From assembly GCA_003531115.1 (NCBI GenBank), contig DQHT01000103.1, positions 268 to 9,841 of the forward strand: a DNA stretch of 9,574 nt, read 5' to 3'. The position numbers and the translations under genes are program-made. Under the pieces are notes generated by a model. That model worked only from the letters and a program-made list of their open reading frames with translations. It searched no databases and was not told the DNA's origin. Shown here in pieces: positions 1 to 6,972 of the stretch; within the stretch, counting starts at the first letter, position 1, and the number at the start of each line of letters is the position of its first letter. The stretch comes from Bacteroidota bacterium. Its GTDB lineage: Bacteria; Bacteroidota; Bacteroidia; UBA8524.

Positions 1-98
1 TTGACCTGAGTTTACAATGGAGTCCGACATTTATTCCTGTTGCTCAAAGTGGCGCTATGCAACTAAGCAGCGGGTTGAGCTTCAAGCTTATGTTTTAA
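1..98 (+). CDS. 3' end of a probable outer-membrane beta-barrel protein (partial)
   Basis: An open frame enters at the left edge (first full codon at 3-5) and stops at TAA 96-98, giving 31 residues that end in SSGLSFKLMF. Seen: alternating polar and hydrophobic residues, a turn-like GAM segment and a terminal phenylalanine. This is the usual ending of outer-membrane beta-barrels recognised by the BAM machinery. The rest of the protein is outside the window, so the family cannot be named. It converges with the histidine kinase gene on the other strand, and the two frames overlap by 36 bases; the kinase residues encoded there lie beyond its last conserved ATPase strand and are probably free to vary. 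The alternative reading of this stretch is a minus-strand gene starting at ATG 28-30, which I judge less likely. The call rests on a short C-terminal pattern only. Confidence 0.45.
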   Translation, partial: DLSLQWSPTFIPVAQSGAMQLSSGLSFKLMF

Positions 99-2099
99 AT
101 TCATCGGGATCTCCACACAAAATTTAGCTGGTTCATCCTCCTCACTCAATAGGCGGATATCCCCCTTGATCGATTCTGCCAGCTTTTTGGCGATATACAA
201 ACCTAAGCCTGTGCTTGTTTCTATACCCGTTGGGCGTGCACTAAGCCTCGAAAAACGTTGGAACAAACCGGGCATGTCTTTTTTCTTAAACCCGGGACCA
301 TTGTCTTCGATCAAAATTTTCATGAGATCTCCATCCACCCGCGATTTGATCTTAATAACGCCATTGGGATTCGAATATTTGATCGCATTACTCACAATAT
401 TGTCGCAGATCCGTTCGCAATAGTCGGCCCTGTTCATAACGGGTTGTTCGGAAAGGTCCAGTTGCAATTCCAGATTTTTGGTCTTTAAATGCGACTCAAA
501 GCTGGCTTTGAGCTGGTTAAAAATATCGGTAAAGTTAAAGGCACTGAGTCGCTTCAGGTGTTCGTCAGAAATTTCATTCAGCTCGATGCGTGAGAGGTCG
601 ATCAGGTCCTGGATCAGAGCCATACCATCGTGGGTAATATTCTCAAGCATTTGCAGGTAAGATTCCTTTTCCTTTTCATCCGTGCTCATCTCGATCAACT
701 GGGTAATGCTCTGAATTTTTCCGAAAGGCGAACGCAGGTCATGGGCCATAACGGAAACCAGGTCGTTTTTCGCATTCATTAATTTTTCCAGGCTCTGGTT
801 ATTTTCTTCCAGGCGTTCCGTGTTATTGATGAGTTCGGCATTCAGCTCCTTGAGTTGCACCCGGCTTTTGCTCAAATTCCTCAGCATAAAATACAGAACG
901 CCGATCAAAAGGAGCAAAAGTATGGTCAGGGTGATCAGGGCATAGATTCCCTTTCTGTTTTCTTCCAACAACAATTCATTTTCTGCCTGGGCGCGCACAA
1001 GTTCGTCGTTTTGATCCTTGGTCTTATTAAGTTCCAGTTTCGCTTCCAGGTCTTGCATGGTTTGATTGACCACAATCTTATTGGCCGAATCATTGAGCCG
1101 CATATGCTCCTTAAAATAACTCAGCGATTCTTTGTAATTCCCCTTTTTTTCATTCAGGTCAGCAAGGAATTTGTACGCCTCGATCGATCGCATAAGGTTT
1201 TCGTTTTTCTTGCTGATTAGAAGCACCTCCTGAAGGATGGTTTCTGAGCTGTCAAGTTTATTCAAGTGGAGATAACAGAGGGCGATCGACAATGCGCTCG
1301 AAAGGGCATCATCCGACTCCGGATTCATTTCTTTTAAAGCAACTGATTTTTGGTAATGGGCCAGGGCGTTTCTGTATTTTTTTCGCGACAGTTCAAGGGT
1401 TCCTAAATTATGGTAGGTCATCGCCAGGCCGCTTATATTTTCGAATTTTTCCTGTTCGTATAGGGCAAGCTGAAAGTATTTTTCAGCCGAATCGTATTCC
1501 TGAAGCATATTAAAATTTGAGCCCATATTGTTGTATATGGATCCCAGTATCTTGTCGTTCTCCTCACTAATGGCAATTTCAAGAGCCAGTCTGCTGCTTT
1601 CCAGAGCCTGAGAAAAGCGATCCAGCCTTTGCTGCATTATGGAAATGCTCACATAACTCTCTCCCAGTCCCTTTCGGTAATTCACCGCTTTATACAGGTC
1701 CCTGCATAGCATGAATTTCTCCAGACTCTTCTGAATTTCACCATGAATGTCTAAATGAACCCCGATCAGCCTTTCAGATTTTGCCCAGTTAATGGTGTCC
1801 CCGGCTTTTTTATAGATATCGCGGGCAGCAGTCCAATACACAATATTGCTGTCGTAATTTCCATAGGCATAATACAGAATACCGAGGGATGTCATGGCAT
1901 CGGCTACTAAAACTTCCTGTCCCGAAGCCCGGGCAATGGCCATGGCCTTCGCATTATTACCATAGGCGAGTGCCGAATCGTAGCGGTTTGTCTCAACCAC
2001 TTTTAAGAGGTCATGCACACGTATTGAATCCTTATTTGCAGAGACAAATAAAGGAAACAGAACTATCAGGTTTAAAATAAGGATAAGTCGCAGGATCAT
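63..2099 (-). CDS. TPR-sensor histidine kinase
   Basis: Membrane sensor kinase of a two-component system, 678 residues. Residues 1-21 form a hydrophobic signal peptide ending in VSA. Residues about 40-340 are helical pairs of TPR type (for example 190-213, 230-253 and 310-333), which the topology places outside the inner membrane. A short coiled coil (345-382) leads to one membrane helix at 385-406, followed by a cytoplasmic coiled coil (408-445). The dimerisation and phosphoacceptor helix has the H-box MAHDLRSPFGK with His453 as the expected phosphorylation site. The HATPase domain follows: N-box around Asn567 and Asn571, G1 box DNGPG at 599-603, F-box LFQRFSR at 612-618, G2 box GLGLY at 631-635. 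There is no receiver domain and no response regulator in the window, so its partner is unknown. The ATG at 2097-2099 is chosen because it gives the intact signal peptide. Only 21 bases separate it from the cytochrome gene upstream, so co-transcription is likely. The last ten or so residues, an Ala-rich tail, overlap the convergent plus-strand frame. Confidence 0.93.
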   Translation of the reverse strand: MILRLILILNLIVLFPLFVSANKDSIRVHDLLKVVETNRYDSALAYGNNAKAMAIARASGQEVLVADAMTSLGILYYAYGNYDSNIVYWTAARDIYKKAGDTINWAKSERLIGVHLDIHGEIQKSLEKFMLCRDLYKAVNYRKGLGESYVSISIMQQRLDRFSQALESSRLALEIAISEENDKILGSIYNNMGSNFNMLQEYDSAEKYFQLALYEQEKFENISGLAMTYHNLGTLELSRKKYRNALAHYQKSVALKEMNPESDDALSSALSIALCYLHLNKLDSSETILQEVLLISKKNENLMRSIEAYKFLADLNEKKGNYKESLSYFKEHMRLNDSANKIVVNQTMQDLEAKLELNKTKDQNDELVRAQAENELLLEENRKGIYALITLTILLLLLIGVLYFMLRNLSKSRVQLKELNAELINNTERLEENNQSLEKLMNAKNDLVSVMAHDLRSPFGKIQSITQLIEMSTDEKEKESYLQMLENITHDGMALIQDLIDLSRIELNEISDEHLKRLSAFNFTDIFNQLKASFESHLKTKNLELQLDLSEQPVMNRADYCERICDNIVSNAIKYSNPNGVIKIKSRVDGDLMKILIEDNGPGFKKKDMPGLFQRFSRLSARPTGIETSTGLGLYIAKKLAESIKGDIRLLSEEDEPAKFCVEIPMNLKHKLEAQPAA

Positions 2100-2120
2100 G
2101 CTAATCGGTTACCAATCTAC

Positions 2121-4034
2121 CTAATTGTTCAGGCTTTGGGAAATTATTTTTATGGATGGATGGTTTGGGTTTGCCTTTTGCAAGCGTAACAAATATACTT
2201 TTGCCTTTGTTTTATCCTTTTCCGAAAGGGATATCCTGCACATATTGATCAGCGCAAGCTCGTAATCCGGATCCAGGTCCAGTGCCGCCAGATAGTCTTT
2301 TTTCGCTGCCTGAACCTCCCCTTTTGTTTCAAAAACAAAACCCCGGTTGCACAAGCTTTTGGCCTGCTTGGGTTGCCATTTCAGGAGCGTATTTAATACG
2401 TCCATCGCCTCATCATACTTCTCCAATTGAATCAGAATAACAGCTTTTTCATTCTGAAAATCAAGTGAATACGGCTTTTTTAATAGTGCTTTTTTGATGG
2501 ATATTAAAGCCTTCTGATAACGGGCAACGGCCAGCTGGGCACGGGCAATGCGGTACCAGGTCCATTCATCCCGTCCGGAGTAAGTAACCGCAATTTGAAG
2601 CAGGGCGTCAAAATCATTTTGGAGGTAGGCCAAACGGATCCATTCTTCCTGATTGGCTTTTCCTCCCTGAACCAAATAAGCTTCAGCACTGTCAAGCAAG
2701 GTGGTATTTCCCCGCTCGAACTTTTCATAATAAGACAAGTAAGCCTTTATGCGCATGGCCGCCGAAGGATTGGCATTATTAACGGCATACAAGCCCGCAA
2801 AATGCCCTTTATTCTTGCTTTTGATCGTCTGGGGTTTACGGATATAATGGTCATGTACATTCACATGGGGGATATCAGAGGGGGCCTCAGCGGGCATATG
2901 ACATGCCACACAGTTGTTCTCTTTGGTTTTGCGGTGGCTCTCCGGCGCCGTGCAGGTGTTCTCCTGATGGCAGCCCTGACAGGCATCATTGTATACTTTT
3001 TTACCGGTTACTTTGACCGACACATGGGGATTATGGCAGCTAATGCAGGTCAGGTTCATGGTGCCGCTTTGTGCATTGCTTTGAATAAAACATTGGCTCT
3101 TTTGTAACCTTTGCGCATGAGAGGCCATGATAAATCCTTCCTCCTCTCCTTCATAACGTGGCATAAACACGGTCATTACTGAATTCAGAGGCATACCAGG
3201 ACGAAAGTCGTGGAAACTTTTTCCGGGTTCAAGTATGGTATTGCCCTGGAGGTGGCAACGCTGACACACGTCGACCTGCAAATCCCAGCGCAAACGGCGT
3301 GGGTTAACAATACTGTAGTCGGCTTCTTTACTCACATCCACCAGGATCCCGGCTTTTTTCTGTTGCACATGCAGTTCCCCCGGGCCATGACAGCGCTCGC
3401 AATCGATTCCCTGTGGAACGGAGAGGTATTTGTTTTCACTGCCAAAGTCAAATTCGGGTAGCGCGTTATGGCAGCTCATACACTCTTCGCCAATAAGCCG
3501 GCTAAAGCGACTGTTGTTTCCATTTTCAAATCCCGGAGGGAGGTCCCATTTGCCTTTTTGCGCATACCAGGTCAGGGGTGCCTGGTATAAAAACCCGTTG
3601 AAATTCAGGATATGGGAATGGGTATGCTGCCCGGAACCAACAATATAGGCAATATGTTCTTCGCGCTGATAGATGGTGTCGCCTCGTGAATTGAGCCGGT
3701 ATTCTTTAAAAAAGAGGGAGTCATTGCGGAAATAAGGGATATAATAAAAATCCTTTTCCTTGTCATAGACCGGATTTATCCCATGAAAACGCGACTGACT
3801 TTTTTGGGTGGTGGCGTGGTCGAAACTCTGGCCCATTCCGGTATGCTGGAAGGTCTCAAACTTATCGGAATGACAAGCCCGGCATGCATCCATACCCACG
3901 TAAGAAACGGAATCATGGTGGTTAAGCCAAAGCAGGTCGGTTCCTGCATTTTCCTCCTCCATCTCCTCCATACATTGAACAAGCAGGAAAGAAAAAAGAA
4001 GGATGCTGCTCAATACCCACCAACTCCGGCGCAT
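2121..4034 (-). CDS. Seven-heme c-type cytochrome with C-terminal TPR, probable lipoprotein
   Basis: Extracytoplasmic electron-transfer protein of 637 residues. The N-terminus is a signal sequence with a candidate lipobox LLVQC, so Cys21 would be lipidated; Gln at -1 is unusual. The following MEEMEEE is acidic, like the export signals of surface lipoproteins in Bacteroidota. Seven CxxCH heme-binding motifs are visible: 51-55, 185-189, 212-216, 257-261, 330-334, 352-356 and 375-379, the last followed by MP. The start of the mature part, YVGMDACRACH, resembles the cytochrome c554 family. A His-rich segment, HTHSH at 137-141, may supply distal heme ligands. Residues about 460-625 form TPR-like helical pairs (for example 530-553 and 564-587), probably a partner-binding module. 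The redox partner and substrate are not evident; it resembles the multiheme-plus-TPR proteins of Bacteroidota and Planctomycetes, whose roles are poorly known. ATG 4032-4034 lies 3 bases after the rhodanese stop, which suggests translational coupling. The gene should depend on the cytochrome c maturation system, not seen here. Confidence 0.9.
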   Translation of the reverse strand: MRRSWWVLSSILLFSFLLVQCMEEMEEENAGTDLLWLNHHDSVSYVGMDACRACHSDKFETFQHTGMGQSFDHATTQKSQSRFHGINPVYDKEKDFYYIPYFRNDSLFFKEYRLNSRGDTIYQREEHIAYIVGSGQHTHSHILNFNGFLYQAPLTWYAQKGKWDLPPGFENGNNSRFSRLIGEECMSCHNALPEFDFGSENKYLSVPQGIDCERCHGPGELHVQQKKAGILVDVSKEADYSIVNPRRLRWDLQVDVCQRCHLQGNTILEPGKSFHDFRPGMPLNSVMTVFMPRYEGEEEGFIMASHAQRLQKSQCFIQSNAQSGTMNLTCISCHNPHVSVKVTGKKVYNDACQGCHQENTCTAPESHRKTKENNCVACHMPAEAPSDIPHVNVHDHYIRKPQTIKSKNKGHFAGLYAVNNANPSAAMRIKAYLSYYEKFERGNTTLLDSAEAYLVQGGKANQEEWIRLAYLQNDFDALLQIAVTYSGRDEWTWYRIARAQLAVARYQKALISIKKALLKKPYSLDFQNEKAVILIQLEKYDEAMDVLNTLLKWQPKQAKSLCNRGFVFETKGEVQAAKKDYLAALDLDPDYELALINMCRISLSEKDKTKAKVYLLRLQKANPNHPSIKIISQSLNN

Positions 4035-4037
4035 GGA

Positions 4038-4343
4038 TCAGGAAGGGAATTTAGCCTGCCATTCCAAAATGCCACCAATGAGGTTACGTACTTTGGAAAA
4101 ACCTGCTGATTGGAGAAATGCCTTCGCACTGGCCGAACGTGCACCTGACTTGCAGTGAACCACAAATTCAATATCCTTCAGCTCTTCCAGTTCATCGAGC
4201 ATGGATGGAAGGCTGCCCAAAGGGATTAATTTCCCCCCGATATTATACTCCTCATGTTCATAAGGCTCCCGCACGTCGATCACGACCAGATTTTCGCCTT
4301 TATCGCGGCGGCTTTTTAATTCTTCTACGCTTATGTCCTGCAT
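4038..4343 (-). CDS. Single-domain rhodanese (sulfurtransferase)
   Basis: A 101-residue protein without signal peptide, the usual size of GlpE/PspE-type single rhodanese domains. Seen: the N-terminal DVREPYEHEEYNIGG motif (residues 23-37), the active-site loop HCKSGARS (63-70) with Cys64 as the persulfide-forming cysteine and the typical CxxGxR pattern, and the C-terminal NLIGGILEW (87-95). Proteins of this type transfer sulfane sulfur from donors such as thiosulfate or carry it as a cysteine persulfide; the physiological acceptor cannot be told from sequence. It should be cytoplasmic. Its ATG (4341-4343) shares one base with the TAA stop of the T9SS protein upstream (TAATG), and the cytochrome gene starts 3 bases after its stop, so it is tightly embedded in the operon. 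A role in sulfur supply or redox sensing next to the cytochrome is possible but only inferred from position. Confidence 0.93.
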   Translation of the reverse strand: MQDISVEELKSRRDKGENLVVIDVREPYEHEEYNIGGKLIPLGSLPSMLDELEELKDIEFVVHCKSGARSASAKAFLQSAGFSKVRNLIGGILEWQAKFPS

Positions 4344-6205
4344 TATTTAGAGATCATTAATTTTTTACTAACTGTTTGTCCGGTTTCTAAAATTATCCGC
4401 ACCAAATACACACCTGAAGGCAATTCTGAAACTGCATATTCCAATTCGTAGCCATCCCAGTTTTTAAGCGCCACACCTTTCATGTCATACAAAACAACAG
4501 AAGCAACAGGATGTTCACTTCCGAGTTTAAAAGACCCTTTTGCCGGATTCGGATACAAGGAAATGACCAGCATTTCAGGTTTTTCAGGAAGTGCCAGTGG
4601 TGTTGGCCATTGATCTCCCACAACCGGGCGCATCATGATGGTTCCGGGAACCGAAGCGTTTTTCCATACACCATTGGTATTATAAAAAAGATTGGGGTTT
4701 GGAACAGCCTGGCCCAGATAACGGTAATTCCTGTCCAGCCCTACATTGAGCAGATAGCTGGAGTTCTGGGTCCAGCCCACATAAAATTTTCCGCTTACAA
4801 AAACGGCTGAGTCGAACAAAAACAGATGAAAACCATTGATGCTGTCGGCATAGGTGCTGGCCTGTGATTCCAGACTATACACCAATTCATCTTTCCCCGG
4901 ACTGGGTTCGCCAACGGGGGCGATCTTCTGCCAGAGATTCAGGGAAAACCGCCCGGTCACCGGCGCTTCCGCCTGGGTAAAGTGTACCCAAATGCCACGC
5001 ACACTGTCGCCGTATTCCAACTCAAATCCATAAGCAACTGAGCCTGCACTATTTCGTATGCCATAGCCTGATTCAGCAGTACCATCGTCATAGGCATAAT
5101 AATTTGCCAATTCAACATGACGGATTGCCGAATCGTTTTGTTTGCTATTATTTCCCCCCAGGATCTCTCCCAGTTTGCTCACAATACGCAGTTCATTGCT
5201 ATCACGGGTATTCGTAAAAAGATTGATCCCCGGCGCCAGCACAAATGTATCGATGCCGTTTGCTGACAGGGATTGTCCGTTCAGGACATGTGCGCCTACC
5301 TCGTCATCAAGATCGTTGACCCGCATGGAAATACTAAAGGTTTCACCACTGTTGGAGAGGTTTTGAACAGGTACCTCGTAATGGAGCTTCAGGTGTTTGG
5401 CAAAATTTACCTGTAGCTGTTTCCAGGGCATATGGCTGTAGTCGGTAAAAGGAAACGAAGGCAGGTATACCATCGCCTGGTCTTCGAAAATGGTATCGGA
5501 AAAATTACGGCCCTGATTCATGTAAACATAGTCAAGGTGCCACTGTTTGAGATTTCCGATAGAGAGCTGGTAGTTTATCCAGCGAAACTGAAACCCCTCG
5601 TGCAGATAAGAGGTGTCTTTAACCGGCAGGCATACGGCTTTAAAATCCTGAAGACTTATTCCTGGCGAGCTCCAAACGCTAACCCAGGCGCCAATGCTGT
5701 TTCTGAACTGCAGCACCAAAGAATCTCTTGTACTCAGGGGCTCAAAACTCAATCCCTGAGCCTGATAAAAAAAGCTCAGGTAAATGCTGTCGCCGGGAAG
5801 AAATCCATTCAGGTTGATCGGTTGCGAACTCAGGGTATCAGCCGGACCGAAAATACTTGCATTGATGCCATCATAGGCATTTCCAAAAGCATCGAGCCCG
5901 TCAAAAGTCGCCACACCAATACTCGGAGGGTTGATGGCAAAGTCGGGGTTTACAAAAACCGTTGCATCACTCCAAAGGGTATCGTTGGGGAGGACTCCTA
6001 AAAAGGAAAAATCATCAAAAAAAGGCAGGGTCAGGGTGTCCTTGATTCCCGCTTTTCCATAAAAAACAGGCCTGTTGCCCAGCTCTGTCCTGAATTTTTT
6101 CACCTGGACATTGGAATAGAGCGGAACATAGGTGTCGCCGTTTTCCTGAGCAAGAGCCGGAAAGGCACATAAAAATCCAAATAGGGTATAAATCGTTTTT
6201 CTCAC
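4343..6205 (-). CDS. T9SS type A sorting domain-containing surface protein
   Basis: Secreted protein of 620 residues with unknown specific function. Residues 1-19 are a Sec signal peptide (MRKT, hydrophobic core, ALA before Gln20). The body is rich in beta-strand and aromatic residues, with no catalytic motif that I recognise. Notable segments are FFDDFSF (62-68), NPPSIGVATFDGLDAFGNAY (92-111) and YYAYDDGTAESGYGI (369-383). The C-terminal 70 residues form a type A sorting domain: SLYPNPAKGSF (549-559), VVLYDMKG (570-577), LPSGVYLVRI (595-604) and the final KKLMISK. This domain directs passage through the type IX system across the outer membrane, followed by cleavage and attachment to the surface or release. 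The start is GTG at 6203-6205. No in-frame ATG lies nearby and an in-frame TAA is close upstream, while GTG gives a complete signal peptide. The overlapping ATG at 6205-6207 is in another frame and stops at once. The gene follows the PASTA gene by 2 bases and overlaps the rhodanese start by 1. Confidence 0.9.
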   Translation of the reverse strand: MRKTIYTLFGFLCAFPALAQENGDTYVPLYSNVQVKKFRTELGNRPVFYGKAGIKDTLTLPFFDDFSFLGVLPNDTLWSDATVFVNPDFAINPPSIGVATFDGLDAFGNAYDGINASIFGPADTLSSQPINLNGFLPGDSIYLSFFYQAQGLSFEPLSTRDSLVLQFRNSIGAWVSVWSSPGISLQDFKAVCLPVKDTSYLHEGFQFRWINYQLSIGNLKQWHLDYVYMNQGRNFSDTIFEDQAMVYLPSFPFTDYSHMPWKQLQVNFAKHLKLHYEVPVQNLSNSGETFSISMRVNDLDDEVGAHVLNGQSLSANGIDTFVLAPGINLFTNTRDSNELRIVSKLGEILGGNNSKQNDSAIRHVELANYYAYDDGTAESGYGIRNSAGSVAYGFELEYGDSVRGIWVHFTQAEAPVTGRFSLNLWQKIAPVGEPSPGKDELVYSLESQASTYADSINGFHLFLFDSAVFVSGKFYVGWTQNSSYLLNVGLDRNYRYLGQAVPNPNLFYNTNGVWKNASVPGTIMMRPVVGDQWPTPLALPEKPEMLVISLYPNPAKGSFKLGSEHPVASVVLYDMKGVALKNWDGYELEYAVSELPSGVYLVRIILETGQTVSKKLMISK

Positions 6206-6207
6206 AT

Positions 6208-6972
6208 CTACTGTTTAATGGTCACGGAAATCCGTGAACCTTTTCTAATGACCAGGTCTGGTGAATAGGACGGTATTTGGGCTTGTATTGTTGCCTCAGT
6301 ACTGTCACTTATTTCACCTTTTCCCACAACCGTTCCCAATCGCAATCCATAAGCTTCAAGCAAACTTCGTGCTTCTCCCAAAGTAGTTCCTACAAGATCA
6401 GGCACTTCCGATTTACCTTCGTAAACACCATCTTCGTTACCCCCATCGGCAATGGTCAGGTCTACAACGCTTCCCTGTGCGACTTCGGTATTCGGACGAA
6501 CAAATTTTCCGTTTATACGCCAATCCATTACAGCATCTTCAGCAATATAAGGGACCGTATCGATACGTCCTACTTTCAACCCGAGACTCTCCAGGATCAT
6601 AATCGCCTGATGAATGTTTTTATGGTCGAGATCGGGCATAAGTATTTTGGGGATCTCCGAGGAATTGATCGACAAATAGATCACCCTACCCTCTTTCACG
6701 AACTCACCGGTATCCGGATCTTGTTTGAGAACGGAATTTCGGGGTTTGGTTTCGTCGAACAGCGAATCACGCACCTCATAGCGCAATCCGATCTCATCCA
6801 GCAGATTTTCAACTTCCGGTACACCAAGTCCATATAATACCGGAACGGGAATTTTTTCTTCATGATGGGTATACATCGCCAAAAAACGACTGAGACCGAA
6901 TACCAGCAACAAAATAAGCAAAAGAGCTGCGGCTACTGATATTCCTAATTTTTTAAGTGTTTCCTGTTTCAT
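6208..6972 (-). CDS. Membrane-anchored protein with three PASTA domains
   Basis: 254-residue bitopic protein. Residues 1-8 are a short basic cytoplasmic tail, 9-33 a single membrane helix, and the rest is periplasmic. Three PASTA repeats follow: about 42-103 (starting VPVLYGLGVPEVENLL), 110-175 (MPDLDHKNIHQAIMILESLG, ending VDLTIADG) and 188-254 (EVPDLVGTTLGEARSLLEAY, ending RISVTIKQ). Each shows the hallmark start (P-D/L-x-G), the helix ending in G-L/Y, and a closing beta-strand after a G-x-x-V/I-x-L/V pattern. In Firmicutes and Actinobacteria such domains sit on Ser/Thr kinases or penicillin-binding proteins and can bind muropeptides. Here no kinase or transpeptidase domain is attached, so the protein may be a cell-wall sensor or scaffold; that is inference. 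Its ATG overlaps the TGA stop of the ligase gene in an ATGA, a sign of translational coupling, which supports a shared role in cell-wall work. Confidence 0.93.
   Translation of the reverse strand: MKQETLKKLGISVAAALLLILLLVFGLSRFLAMYTHHEEKIPVPVLYGLGVPEVENLLDEIGLRYEVRDSLFDETKPRNSVLKQDPDTGEFVKEGRVIYLSINSSEIPKILMPDLDHKNIHQAIMILESLGLKVGRIDTVPYIAEDAVMDWRINGKFVRPNTEVAQGSVVDLTIADGGNEDGVYEGKSEVPDLVGTTLGEARSLLEAYGLRLGTVVGKGEISDSTEATIQAQIPSYSPDLVIRKGSRISVTIKQ

Noticed and set aside
1..30. Minus-strand ATG at 28-30 with AGGA a few bases upstream, reading MSDSIVNSGQ to the left edge; it could be a seventh operon gene.
   Set aside because: Only ten codons are visible and they match nothing. The plus-strand frame over the same bases has a more specific pattern (beta-barrel ending). 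The reading cannot be fully excluded.
2103..2117. Imperfect palindrome (AT-x-GGT-T-ACC-x-AT) in the 21-base gap before the kinase gene, a possible operator or terminator.
   Set aside because: As RNA its loop would be a single base, so it cannot be a terminator hairpin. As an operator it is short and imperfect and has no promoter beside it.
2595..3107. Plus-strand open frame of 170 codons.
   Set aside because: It lies antisense within the cytochrome gene, whose heme motifs and TPR region are unmistakable on the other strand; its translation shows no domain.
5432..6001. Plus-strand open frame of 189 codons.
   Set aside because: Antisense to the T9SS protein; the translation is compositionally odd and has no recognisable motif or signal.
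6277..6837. Plus-strand open frame of 186 codons.
   Set aside because: Antisense to the PASTA gene, rich in Phe, Ser and Arg, as expected of a shadow frame.
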